From a bacterium (lineage in GTDB: Bacteria > Actinomycetota > Acidimicrobiia > Acidimicrobiales > CATQHL01): a stretch of DNA of 37,994 bases. Each line of letters starts with the position of its first letter. The stretch's first letter is position 1. The stretch covers positions 1 to 37,994 of the forward strand of contig JAPPDX010000137.1 of the NCBI GenBank assembly GCA_028824415.1, in the 5' to 3' direction. This document shows positions 8,361 to 16,691 of this stretch, in pieces. The notes below the pieces were generated by a model. That model ran no database searches, had not been told where the DNA came from, and saw nothing but the letters and a program-made list of their open reading frames with translations. The translations under genes and the position numbers were made by a program.

Positions 8361-8756
8361 GTGCAGATCGTCGCAGCGCTGTTCATCGAGGAAATCGACG
8401 TGCGGCAGGTGCCGGGGCCCTCGACGCGCCTCGACCTAACGGGCGTGCATTTCTCGGTGGCGGCGCCTGCCGACCTGCCGCTGGTTTGGACACCCCATCT
8501 CGTGGTGATCGTGCGGTGCCCCGCCGACGGCGACGGGAACGAAGTGCTTGAGGTGGTCTACACCCGCGACGGGACCCAGATCGCCCGCAATGTGCAGTAC
8601 CTGCAGGTGGAGCCCGGAAAGTTCAGTTTCCGGCTCGTGCGAGCGGAGCTGCAGTTCGAGGATTACTCCACGGTGGAGGCGCATTGCCGCCTTGGCGACG
8701 GCCCGATCACGGTTGTTCCCTACACGCTGCTCGCACCGGCGGAGACGGGCGCGTGA
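8361..8756 (+). CDS. Conserved hypothetical protein (131 aa)
   Basis: Starts at GTG 8361 (MQIVAALFIEEIDVRQ) and is compact, mixed alpha/beta and soluble, with no signal or membrane segment. The pattern of an N-terminal beta strand, a central extended region (HLVVIVRCPADGDGNEVLEV) and a C-terminal strand pair (ITVVPYTLLAP) is reminiscent of a small actinobacterial DUF (DUF6941-like), but I cannot confirm this. No catalytic motif is seen. It precedes the FIST gene by 25 bases on the same strand and may share its transcript. Confidence 0.75.
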   Translation: MQIVAALFIEEIDVRQVPGPSTRLDLTGVHFSVAAPADLPLVWTPHLVVIVRCPADGDGNEVLEVVYTRDGTQIARNVQYLQVEPGKFSFRLVRAELQFEDYSTVEAHCRLGDGPITVVPYTLLAPAETGA

Positions 8757-8781
8757 ACCCGCTGCGACGGTCGCCGCGCCC

Positions 8782-9930
8782 ATGAGCTTTGCCGTGGCGC
8801 TCTCGGAGGCCGAATCTACGGCAGACGCCGCTGCGGCCGTCGCCGCCGAGTTGGCCGGCTCGTGTGAGGCCGATCTGCCCGCCGCTGTCGTGTTCTTCGC
8901 AACTGCGGCACACCTCGACGCCATGGATCTCCTCGCCGGCACCCTCGCCGATCGTCTTGACCCGGACCTGCTGCTTGGCGCCGGAGCGGTCTCGGTGATC
9001 GCCGGCGGTCGGGAACTCGAGGAGACGCCTGCCGTGGCGGCATGGGTCGCTCCCCTCGACGGCGCCGTGCCGATCCGGTTGAGCCCCGCAATCGGGGCCG
9101 ACCACTCGCCCGTCGACGAGCTGCCATTGCTCGGCGAGCAGCCGCGCACCATGCTCCTGCTCGCAGATCCGTTCAGCTTCCCGGCCGACCGCCTGCTGCG
9201 CGATCTCGGAGCCGACTTCCCCCATGTGCGCGCAATCGGGGGCTTGGCCTCGGCCTCGGGAGCGGCGGGCGGTAACCGCCTGGTACTCGGCGGCGAGGTC
9301 TTCGACGATGGAGCCGTGGGCCTGCTGCTGGAGTCCAGCGCGGACGTCGAGACGGTGGTGTCGCAGGGTTGCCGCCCGATCGGGCGCCCCTATGTCGTGA
9401 CCCATGGCGAGCGCAACCTGATCCACGAGTTGGGAGGCCGCCCGGCCCTCGAACGCCTGCAGGAGATCGTCGAGGGTCTCGATTCCTCCGAGCGCGCCCT
9501 CGTTCAGCGCGGCCTTCACCTGGGAATCGTCGTGAACGAGCACAAGCTGGAGTTCGACAGGGGCGATTTCCTGGTGCGGGGCGTACTCGGCCTGGAGCGA
9601 CGGTCCCGCGCCCTGGCGGTGGGCGACATCGTCGAGACCGGCACCACGGTCCAGTTCCACGTACGGGACGCCGCGACCGCGCGCGAGGATCTCAGCGGCA
9701 TGATGGCGGGACGCTCCGCCGGCGGCGCGCTGCTGTTCACCTGCAACGGCAGGGGACGGCGACTCTTCGAGGTGGCGGATCAGGACGCCTCGGTGGTCTC
9801 CGGTGCCATCGCCCCGGCCCCAGTGGCGGGGATGTTCTGTGCCGGCGAGATCGGGCCCGTCGGGCTGCGCAGCTACCTGCACGGCTTCACGGCCTCGGTG
9901 GCGCTGTTCGGGAGGGCGGCAAGCCGGTGA
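8782..9930 (+). CDS. FIST N- and C-domain signal-transduction protein
   Basis: 382 aa with the two-part FIST architecture: an N-terminal domain of about 200 residues (MSFAVALSEAESTADAAAAV ... LLLADPFSFPADRLLRDLG ... VRAIGGLASA) and a C-terminal FIST_C domain (GIVVNEHKLEFDRGDFLVRG; ALLFTCNGRGRRLFE; GMFCAGEIGPVG). FIST domains are proposed small-ligand (perhaps amino-acid) sensors, often attached to signalling domains; here it stands alone. The ATG at 8782 is chosen because the longer in-frame extension runs through the previous gene. Its TGA overlaps the transketolase ATG as TGATG, so translation of the two is probably coupled. Confidence 0.93.
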   Translation: MSFAVALSEAESTADAAAAVAAELAGSCEADLPAAVVFFATAAHLDAMDLLAGTLADRLDPDLLLGAGAVSVIAGGRELEETPAVAAWVAPLDGAVPIRLSPAIGADHSPVDELPLLGEQPRTMLLLADPFSFPADRLLRDLGADFPHVRAIGGLASASGAAGGNRLVLGGEVFDDGAVGLLLESSADVETVVSQGCRPIGRPYVVTHGERNLIHELGGRPALERLQEIVEGLDSSERALVQRGLHLGIVVNEHKLEFDRGDFLVRGVLGLERRSRALAVGDIVETGTTVQFHVRDAATAREDLSGMMAGRSAGGALLFTCNGRGRRLFEVADQDASVVSGAIAPAPVAGMFCAGEIGPVGLRSYLHGFTASVALFGRAASR

Positions 9931-11945
9931 TGCTCCGAGATGTGCTGCACGACGAGGCGGCCGACGGGACGCTGCGTGACCCCAGCCTCGAGCAGCGCGC
10001 CATCGAGGTGATCCGAGGACTGGCCATGGATGCGCCCCACGCGGCCCGCTCGGGCCATCAGGGGACCGCTATGGCCCTGGCTCCCCTGGCGCACGTGCTC
10101 TGGAGCCGGATCATGACCTACGACCCGGCGGCTCCCGAATGGCTCGACCGGGACCGCTTCGTGCTGAGCGCCGGCCACGCTTCGATCCTCCTGTACAGCA
10201 TGGCCTACCTCTGCGGATACGGCCTCACTCTCGACGACTTGAAGGCGTTCCGGCAGTGGGGCAGCCGGACCCCCGGCCATCCCGAGGCGGAGCCGGCGAT
10301 CGGCGTGGAGGTCACCACCGGTCCGCTGGGCCAGGGATTCGCCAACGCCGTGGGTATGGCGCTCGCCGAGCGCTGGCTGCGCACCCGCTACGGTCCCGAA
10401 CTCTGCGACCACCACACCTTCGTGATCTGCAGCGACGGCGACCTCGCCGAGGGCATAAGTCACGAGGCGGCCTCGATGGCGGGTCACCTGGGTCTGGGCC
10501 GCCTCGTCTACGTCTATGACGACAATCGCGTGTCCATCGATGGCGAGACCGACCTCTGGCTCTCCGACGACGCCGCGGGGCGCTTCTCGGCCTACGGGTG
10601 GCACGTCGAGACCGTGGGCGACGCAGCAGAGGATCTGGATGTGCTGGAAGCGGCGCTGCGCCGTGCCATGGCGACCGAGGTCCCCTCGCTCCTGGTGCTG
10701 CGCAGCCACATCGCTTACCCCTCCCCGGACCTCACCGACGCGCCGGCGGCCCACGGCTACGCGCTGCTGGACGACGAGATCGCTGCCGCCAAGGCCGTCA
10801 TGGGACTGCCGCCCGGGGAGCGCTTCTGGGTGCCCGACGACGTGCTGGAGTACTACCGGGCAGTGGGTCGGCGCGGCGCAGCGGCGAGGCAATCCTGGGA
10901 AGGGCGCTGGTCCGACGCGGTTCGCTCCCGCCCGGAGCTGCCGGGCCTGTGGGCCGCGAGGCCGCCGGCGGGCTGGGATTCCGGCGTGGGTCCGTGGGAG
11001 ATCGGCACGCAGGTGGCGACCCGTGCGGCCAGCGGCACCTGCCTCAATGCGCTCGCCGGTTCCATGGATCACGTCCTGGCGGGCGGCGCCGATCTGACAG
11101 GCAACACGGGCACGAAGCTGGCCGCCGAGAGCCTCCTCGGCCGCGACAACGGTGACGGGCGACAGGTCTTCTTCGGCGTGCGAGAGCACGCCATGGGTGC
11201 GGCGATGGTCGGGATCGCACGCCACGGCGGTCTGCTCCCCGTCGGTGGCACGTTCCTGGTGTTCAGCGACTACATGCGCCCGGCGGTGCGCCTGGCCGCC
11301 CTGTCCGAGGCCAGGGCCGTGTTCTGCTGGTCGCACGACTCTCTCGGAGTGGGCGAGGACGGTCCGACACACCAGCCGGTGGAGCACGTGGCGTCCCTGC
11401 GTGCGATCCCGGACTTGACGGTCATCCGACCGGCTGACGCCCCCGAGACGCTGGGCGCGTGGCGGATCGCCCTCGCCGGCAACGGTCCGACGGCCCTGAT
11501 CCTCACGCGCCAAGCCACGCCGGTGCTGAAGGGCACCGACGCGGAAGCGGTGGGACGCGGCGCCTACGTGGTGAGCGAACCCGACGGGGCGGTGGTGACG
11601 CTCGTGGGTTCCGGCAGCGAGGTGGCATTGTGCGTGAGCGCCGCCGCCCGGCTGCAGGAGGAGGGAATCGCGGCGTCGGTCGTGTCCATGCCGTCTTGGG
11701 AGCTGTTCGCCGGCCAGTCGGCCGAGTACCGCGCGGCGGTGATCCCACCCCACCGGCCGTCGCTGGCCGTCGAGGCGGGCGTCACTCAGGGCTGGGAGCG
11801 CTGGGTGGATCGTGCTCTGGGTGTGGAGAGATTCGGAGCCTCGGCGCCGGGCAGCGTCGTCCTGGCCGAGTTGGGAATGAACCCGGATCGTGTTGTAGCG
11901 GTCACCAGGGAACTCCTGGGCGCGGCGGCGCCTGCCGGAGGCTGA
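9930..11945 (+). CDS. tkt: Transketolase
   Basis: Thiamine-diphosphate enzyme that moves two-carbon units in the pentose-phosphate pathway. 671 aa, the normal size. Visible motifs: SAGHASILLYSMAYL, GPLGQGFANAVGMALAE, the TPP/metal motif beginning SDGDLAEGISHEA and ending in YDDNRVSIDG, and the catalytic-glutamate region FFGVREHAMGAAMVGIARHG with FSDYMRPAVRLAAL. A GTG at 9927 is directly in frame before the ATG, so the start is uncertain by one codon. It is followed by transaldolase, giving the two non-oxidative transfer enzymes in one unit. The FIST-domain neighbour upstream is unusual for a tkt operon. Confidence 0.97.
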   Translation: MLRDVLHDEAADGTLRDPSLEQRAIEVIRGLAMDAPHAARSGHQGTAMALAPLAHVLWSRIMTYDPAAPEWLDRDRFVLSAGHASILLYSMAYLCGYGLTLDDLKAFRQWGSRTPGHPEAEPAIGVEVTTGPLGQGFANAVGMALAERWLRTRYGPELCDHHTFVICSDGDLAEGISHEAASMAGHLGLGRLVYVYDDNRVSIDGETDLWLSDDAAGRFSAYGWHVETVGDAAEDLDVLEAALRRAMATEVPSLLVLRSHIAYPSPDLTDAPAAHGYALLDDEIAAAKAVMGLPPGERFWVPDDVLEYYRAVGRRGAAARQSWEGRWSDAVRSRPELPGLWAARPPAGWDSGVGPWEIGTQVATRAASGTCLNALAGSMDHVLAGGADLTGNTGTKLAAESLLGRDNGDGRQVFFGVREHAMGAAMVGIARHGGLLPVGGTFLVFSDYMRPAVRLAALSEARAVFCWSHDSLGVGEDGPTHQPVEHVASLRAIPDLTVIRPADAPETLGAWRIALAGNGPTALILTRQATPVLKGTDAEAVGRGAYVVSEPDGAVVTLVGSGSEVALCVSAAARLQEEGIAASVVSMPSWELFAGQSAEYRAAVIPPHRPSLAVEAGVTQGWERWVDRALGVERFGASAPGSVVLAELGMNPDRVVAVTRELLGAAAPAGG

Positions 11946-11974
11946 TCGGTGACTGCTGAAAGGAGCGACGTTTG

Positions 11975-13069
11975 ATGAGCCGGCTGGTCGAACTCCACGA
12001 GGTGGGCCGGCAGAGCCCCTGGCTGGACAACCTGAAGCGCAATTGGATCACCGGAGGTGAGTTGGCCCGCTGGGTTGAGCGGGGCTGCCGGGGCATCACC
12101 TCCAACCCCACGATCTTCCAGAAGGCCATGACCTCCGGCGACGCCTATGACAACGACCTGGCCGAGTTGGCAGCCGGCGGTGTGGGCACCGAGGAGAGCT
12201 ACTGGCATCTCGTCACAAGCGACATCAGCGCCGCGCTCCGCGTGCTGCGGCCCGTGCACGACACGAGCGCCGGCACCGACGGCTACGTGTCGGTGGAAGT
12301 GGCTCCCGAACTGGCCCACGACGCCGCGGCGACCGTGGAGGCGGCCCGGCACCTCCACGCTCGCATCGACGCTCCCAACCTCTATGTCAAGGTGCCGGCC
12401 ACCTCGGCCGGCGTCGACGCGCTGCGTGTCCTCACCACCGAGGGCCACAGCATCAACGTCACACTGATTTTCTCCCTGACGCGCTACGAGGAGGTGATCG
12501 AGGCGTACCTGAGCGGCCTCGAGAGCCGCTCAGGTGATCTGGGCGACATCTCCGGGGTCGCTTCGTTCTTCGTGAGCCGTGTCGACACCGAGGTCGACCG
12601 CCGCCTGGAGGCCGTCGGCACCCCGGCGGCGCGTGCCCTGCGCGGCCGGATCGCGGTGGCGCAGGCGAAGCTGGCATACGCGATCTTCCGCCGCTGCTTC
12701 TCCGGACCGCGCTGGGCGGCCCTGGCCGCGCGCGGCGCCCGCTTGCAGCGACCCCTCTGGGCCTCCACGTCGACGAAGAATCCCGCCTACCCGGACACTC
12801 TGTACGTGGACAACCTCATCGGGCCCGACACGGTCAACACCCTCCCCGAGGCGACTCTCGAGGCGTTCGAGGACCACGGGACGGTGGCCCGCACGATCGA
12901 CGCCGACCTGGACGCCGCCACCGCAGCCCTGGAGGGTCTCGCCAAGGTGGGCGTGGATCTGGACGATGTCGCCGAGGTGCTGGAGGCCGAAGGGGTGGCG
13001 GCATTCGCCAAGTCCTTCGACGAGTTGCTGGAAACGCTCGCCGGGCGGGCAACCGAACTCACCGCCTGA
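11975..13069 (+). CDS. tal: Transaldolase
   Basis: Transfers dihydroxyacetone units between sugar phosphates through a lysine Schiff base. 364 aa, the longer actinobacterial/cyanobacterial type. Family signatures: GCRGITSNPTIFQKA near residue 45, NLYVKVPATSAGVDAL, GHSINVTLIFSL and the Schiff-base lysine segment WASTSTKNPAYPDTLYVD, followed by NLIGPDTVNTLPEATLEAF. AGGAG sits nine bases before the ATG at 11975; a TTG one codon earlier is a weaker choice. It follows tkt by 29 bases. The usual zwf/opcA genes do not follow, since the operon ends at a hairpin and a convergent gene. Confidence 0.97.
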   Translation: MSRLVELHEVGRQSPWLDNLKRNWITGGELARWVERGCRGITSNPTIFQKAMTSGDAYDNDLAELAAGGVGTEESYWHLVTSDISAALRVLRPVHDTSAGTDGYVSVEVAPELAHDAAATVEAARHLHARIDAPNLYVKVPATSAGVDALRVLTTEGHSINVTLIFSLTRYEEVIEAYLSGLESRSGDLGDISGVASFFVSRVDTEVDRRLEAVGTPAARALRGRIAVAQAKLAYAIFRRCFSGPRWAALAARGARLQRPLWASTSTKNPAYPDTLYVDNLIGPDTVNTLPEATLEAFEDHGTVARTIDADLDAATAALEGLAKVGVDLDDVAEVLEAEGVAAFAKSFDELLETLAGRATELTA

Positions 13070-13081
13070 GCGGACGGCGCC

Positions 13082-13306
13082 TCAGAGCGACGTCGAGTCG
13101 TCGCTCTCCTCGGGCCTCTGCAGTGCTGCGATCGCCCTGCTGACCGCGCGTCGGGCCTTGAGGAGCCGCCGTTCGGCGGCCAGATGGCCAGGATCGCCTC
13201 CGGACGCGGCGGCACGCAATTGCTCGAAACCCAGGTCGTCCATATCCGCTGCGATGCCGGCAAGCCGCGCGGCCAGATCCTCGAAGGCGTCCCGGGTATC
13301 AGCCAC
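13082..13306 (-). CDS. Small helical hypothetical protein (74 aa)
   Basis: Acidic and Ala/Arg-rich and probably all-helical: TRDAFEDLAARLAGIAADMD, then AERRLLKARRAVSRAIAALQ, then an acidic tail. No known family is recognised. The GTG at 13306 has a GGAG touching it, which is too close for a standard Shine-Dalgarno, so the start could be elsewhere or the transcript leaderless. It is convergent with tal, with only 12 bases between stops. Coding is plausible from composition but not certain. Confidence 0.5.
   Translation of the reverse strand: MADTRDAFEDLAARLAGIAADMDDLGFEQLRAAASGGDPGHLAAERRLLKARRAVSRAIAALQRPEESDDSTSL
13084..13107. terminator. Hairpin after tal
   Basis: AGAGCGAC (13084-13091) and GTCGCTCT (13100-13107) form a perfect 8-bp stem with an 8-base loop, 15 bases after the transaldolase stop. 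It lies inside the last codons of the convergent gene. There is no T-run; a GC-hairpin terminator for the tkt-tal transcript is the likely role. Confidence 0.45.
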
Positions 13307-13413
13307 CTCCGAAGTCTGCCCGCGTCGCGACGCGACGCGGTGACGACGCCCGGGTGAGGCGGTATCCCGGGGATTCTCAGAGTCGGCCAAGCGGCCCGGT
13401 AGCCTCGCCTCCG

Positions 13414-15084
13414 GTGCGCTTCCTCCGCTCGTTCCGGCTGGCCGGCCGCCTGCCACGCGTGCTCGGCGCGGCGGTGGGCGTCGGCGTTTGCGTTGGACTC
13501 CTGGTGGCACTCTTCGAGCAGGTCGTTGTCGAGGTCATGCTGGAGCGGCTCTTCGAACTGCCGCTGTGGCAACAGGCCCTGGGACCGCTGGTCGGCCTGT
13601 GCGCGGCGGCCATTCTGCTGCGCGTGGTCGGCGGGCGCGGGACCACCCCGGCAACCTCGGACGAGTACATCAAGGCCTTCCACGAGCGCTCGCCCCGGCT
13701 ACCCCTCCGCCAGCTGCCTGCCAAGCTGCTCGCGGGGGCCGCCACGATCGGTTGCGGCGGGGCGCTTGGCATGGAAGGGCCGTCGATCTTCGCCGGCGCC
13801 TCCCTGGCGCACAACCTGCAACGCGTTCTGGGCCGCTTCCTGCGTCGGGAGGAGATCCAGATGCTGCTCACCGCCGGCGCCGCTGCCGGTGTGGCCGCTA
13901 TCTTCCGGGCCCCCGCAACGGGGGTCATATTCGCCCTGGAAGCGCCCTACCGAGACGACGTGACCCGCCGGGCTCTACTGCCGTCGCTCGTGGCCTCCGC
14001 TGTCAGCTTCCTGATGTTCGCGGTCGTGCTCGGGGACACCAGCCCGGTCTTCCCCGGCTTGGGGGGCGATCTCCGCACCCTGGCAATCGTCGACCTGCTG
14101 GGTGGTGCGCTGCTGGGGGTCACCGCCGGCCTCGGTGGGCGGGGTTTCTCGGCACTCGTCCGCTGGGCCAAGGCTCTCCCCGGCCGCGTGGGGCCGGTGG
14201 GGCGCATCGTTGCCATGGGCGGCCTGCTCTGCGGCTTGGCGTTCGCCACCAACGCTCTCTTCGGATCACCCCTGAGCCTCGGACCCGGCGTGCGGTCCGC
14301 CGAGTGGGTGCTCGACGTCCCGAGGGGTGTCTGGCTCATCGTGGCGCTGTTCGGGATCCGGATCGTGGCGACACTGGCGACGGTGGTGGCGGGCGGCACG
14401 GGAGGCCTGTTCATCCCCCTTGCCGTCCAGGGAGTCCTGATGGGAACCGTGGTCGGGGTGCTGCTGGACCAGACCGAGACCGGCCTTTACCCCACGCTGG
14501 GCTTGGCGGCGTTCCTTGGAGCGGGCTACCGCGCCCCGATTGCCGCGGTCATGTTCGTGGCGGAGTCCAGCCAGGGTTCCGCGTTCGTCGTTCCGGCGCT
14601 GGTGGCGGCGGCCGTTGCGCAACTGGTGGCAGGGCGAGCCAGTGTTTCCTCCCACCAGGCGGCCGAGCGCCTCGGCCACCTGGAGCGCCGCTTCATGCTG
14701 CCGATCACCTCGGTGCTCCGGACCGACGTCCTGACGGTTCCACCCGACGCCACGATCTCGGAGTTGATGACCATGCACGTCCTCGGACGCCGCGAGCGCG
14801 AGGTGGCGGTGGTGGACGGACGTCACTACATCGGGATGTGCGGTCTGGATCAGATCGGCGATCTACCCCGCAGCGAGTGGGAGTCCACGACCGTGCGGGA
14901 CATGGTCGCCGTCGACCTCCCGGTGGCGAACCCCTCCTGGACCCTTCGCGACGCGGTCGCCGCAATGGACAAGGCCGACGTCGAGATGCTGGCCGTCGTG
15001 ACCGCCGACGGGACCTTCGTCGGACTCGTTCTCGAGGACGACATTCTGAAGCTCGACGAGATCCTGGAGGAGACCGGCGGCTGA
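13414..15084 (+). CDS. CLC-family chloride channel/transporter with two CBS domains
   Basis: 556 aa: about ten hydrophobic helices (residues 10-410), then a C-terminal CBS pair (about 430-550; VLRTDVLTVPPDATISELM and TVRDMVAVDLPVANPSWTLRDAV) that probably binds adenine nucleotides. The gating-glutamate motif is intact as GMEGPSIFAG and the GxFxP motif as GGLFIP. Other ion-site residues differ: the GSGIP region reads RGTTPAT, the residue after the conserved Glu in the FIIEE region is Ala (FALEAP), and the position of the central Tyr appears to be Ser. These come from alignment by eye to E. coli ClcA. They suggest channel-like or non-chloride behaviour, not standard 2Cl-/H+ exchange. The start is GTG at 13414; a GTG at 13354 would add 20 non-hydrophobic residues. 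Confidence 0.9.
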   Translation: MRFLRSFRLAGRLPRVLGAAVGVGVCVGLLVALFEQVVVEVMLERLFELPLWQQALGPLVGLCAAAILLRVVGGRGTTPATSDEYIKAFHERSPRLPLRQLPAKLLAGAATIGCGGALGMEGPSIFAGASLAHNLQRVLGRFLRREEIQMLLTAGAAAGVAAIFRAPATGVIFALEAPYRDDVTRRALLPSLVASAVSFLMFAVVLGDTSPVFPGLGGDLRTLAIVDLLGGALLGVTAGLGGRGFSALVRWAKALPGRVGPVGRIVAMGGLLCGLAFATNALFGSPLSLGPGVRSAEWVLDVPRGVWLIVALFGIRIVATLATVVAGGTGGLFIPLAVQGVLMGTVVGVLLDQTETGLYPTLGLAAFLGAGYRAPIAAVMFVAESSQGSAFVVPALVAAAVAQLVAGRASVSSHQAAERLGHLERRFMLPITSVLRTDVLTVPPDATISELMTMHVLGRREREVAVVDGRHYIGMCGLDQIGDLPRSEWESTTVRDMVAVDLPVANPSWTLRDAVAAMDKADVEMLAVVTADGTFVGLVLEDDILKLDEILEETGG

Positions 15085-15094
15085 TTCCCGCCGG
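15074..15094. terminator. Hairpin across the clc stop codon
   Basis: CCGGCGG (15074-15080) pairs with CCGCCGG (15088-15094); the seven-base loop holds the clc TGA. No T-run follows. Its position between convergent genes fits a terminator. Confidence 0.4.
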
Positions 15095-15158
15095 CGGAGG
15101 CGGACATGCCCCGGAGTCGTAGGACCACGCTCGGCGCGATTCTGATCGAGTTTCTACG

Positions 15159-15323
15159 TTACGAGTCGGAATGGTGCGCGCACCACGATCGGCAGTCGTG
15201 GCCCGGGAGCGCCCCGCACTCGGGGCAGGGCTCCTCGTCGTCCTCGAAGAGCGCGTCGAACCCGTCGCTGGTCTGCTTCAGCGCGCGAGCTTCCTCGTAG
15301 CGCCGGTGGCGTCCCTTCTTCAC
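15159..15323 (-). CDS. Cysteine-rich 54-aa protein, putative zinc site
   Basis: Starts at GTG 15323 with GGAG eight bases upstream, which is why I prefer it to a longer in-frame start at 15404. The protein has a basic N-terminus (MKKGRHRRYEEARALKQ), an acidic middle (DALFEDDEE) and a C-terminal cluster CPECGALPGHDCRSWCAHH: Cys33, Cys36, Cys44, Cys48, His50 and His51. The spacing C-x2-C-x7-C-x3-C-x-H-H suggests a small zinc-binding knuckle. I know no named family. It follows RNase D on the same strand with a 195-base gap, so it may have its own promoter. Confidence 0.7.
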   Translation of the reverse strand: MKKGRHRRYEEARALKQTSDGFDALFEDDEEPCPECGALPGHDCRSWCAHHSDS

Positions 15324-15518
15324 AACCAGAACTCCGAACTGTATGTGCCGAGCGCCGTACCGCAGGGGTGCAGCTCTGTCTGTTGCGAGAAACGCCGCTC
15401 CCACCGCGCGTTCCCGCGGGATGAAGGATTCTAGTGTGTTCTGGCCTGCGTCTCCGTCACTTCTCCAGCACCGGGCGGTGCCTCGCCGATCAAGTACCGG
15501 CGCTGTAGCCGTTCCTGC

Positions 15519-16658
15519 TCAGAGCGGCTGGCCGGATCGTCGCTCGAGACGTAGCTTTCCCTCCGACTCCAGAGCCACCGCGGCCTTGCCGGTCATCAAC
15601 TCCTCGACCCGCGAGCCGTAGCGCTCGTAGCGCCAGCCGGTGGCGAGCCGGGCTCCTGGCTCACCCTCGAGGAACGAGGTCAGATCGGCGCGGGTCGCCA
15701 CGAGCGCGGGATCCAGGTCGTCATCCCGGGCGACCTGCGAGAGCCAGGCGGACACGAGTGCGACGACCGGCTGCAGGTGTGACCTGTCGGGACTCTTGGG
15801 CTTGCGGGGCACCTGGGGAGGGTTGCCCCGCGCCTCGCGGATGACCTCGAGTAACTCCGTTCCGGTGGAGCCTCCCATGCCTCGGCCGTCCACCCCGCGT
15901 ACCTTGACCAGGGCGGCCTGAGACTCGGGCGCGGCCTGCACGACCGCCGCCAGGGCCAGATCGCTGAGCACATAGCGGACCGGGATATCGAGTTGCGCGG
16001 CACGCCGCTCGCGCCATCCTGCCACCGCGATCGCCAAGGGTTGGGATCGCCGCGGCAGCCTGCGGAGCTCCCGGACCCGCAACCAGGCATCCTCGGGCCG
16101 GCGCGAGGACGCCTGGCGGATGCGCAGGAGCTCGCACTCCTCCTCACACCAATCCAGGCGGCCGAGAGCCTGAAGGCGGGCTCGCAGAGCGGACCAGAGG
16201 TCCGGGAGGTAGCGCACGTCGCCCGCCGCGTAATCGAGTTGCTCAGACTGCAGGGGCCGACGCAGCCAATCGGTGAGGCGATCGCCCTTGGCCACGTCGA
16301 CTCCGAGGAACCGGGCGAGCAGGTCACGCAGGGAGGCCGACCGGAGACCGCAGAATCCCGCCGCGGTCTGGGTGTCCATCAGGCGCGCGGGCACCTGCCC
16401 TACCACGTGCCGCATGATCTCCAGATCCTGATCCGGAGCATGCATGACCGCCGTGGCCCGGCTCTCCAGAAGAGCCTTCAGGGGCCCCAGCGGCGTAGCG
16501 AGAGGATCGAGCAGGACCACTCGCTCCGCCCATGCCAGTTGCACGAGTCCGAGACGGGGAAAGTAGGTCTGCTCCCGGTGGAACTCGGTATCCAGCGCGT
16601 AGCTGGGGGCATGGCGCGCCTCGTCCACGAGTTCAACGAGCCGCGCCTCGTCCTGCAC
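15519..16658 (-). CDS. rnd: Ribonuclease D-like 3'-5' exonuclease with HRDC domain
   Basis: DEDDy-type exonuclease that trims RNA 3' ends, classically tRNA precursors. 379 aa: the catalytic domain holds ExoI ALDTEFHREQTYFPRLGLVQ, ExoII HAPDQDLEIM and ExoIII LDYAAGDVRYLPDL, followed by an HRDC-like helical domain (about 200-280; LRRLPRRSQPLAIAVAGWRE) and a second helical region. The annotated start is GTG at 16658. However a CTG at 16676 has CGGAGG eight bases before it, and its extra six residues align with the start of E. coli RNase D, so the true start may be CTG. It lies just downstream of mobA, whose TAA ends at 16692, in one minus-strand operon. Confidence 0.93.
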   Translation of the reverse strand: MQDEARLVELVDEARHAPSYALDTEFHREQTYFPRLGLVQLAWAERVVLLDPLATPLGPLKALLESRATAVMHAPDQDLEIMRHVVGQVPARLMDTQTAAGFCGLRSASLRDLLARFLGVDVAKGDRLTDWLRRPLQSEQLDYAAGDVRYLPDLWSALRARLQALGRLDWCEEECELLRIRQASSRRPEDAWLRVRELRRLPRRSQPLAIAVAGWRERRAAQLDIPVRYVLSDLALAAVVQAAPESQAALVKVRGVDGRGMGGSTGTELLEVIREARGNPPQVPRKPKSPDRSHLQPVVALVSAWLSQVARDDDLDPALVATRADLTSFLEGEPGARLATGWRYERYGSRVEELMTGKAAVALESEGKLRLERRSGQPL

Positions 16659-16691
16659 GAGTTCGTAGCCGATCAGGTTCCCGACCCTCCG

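Noticed and set aside
9873-11753. 626-aa minus-strand frame
   Set aside because: Antisense shadow of transketolase.
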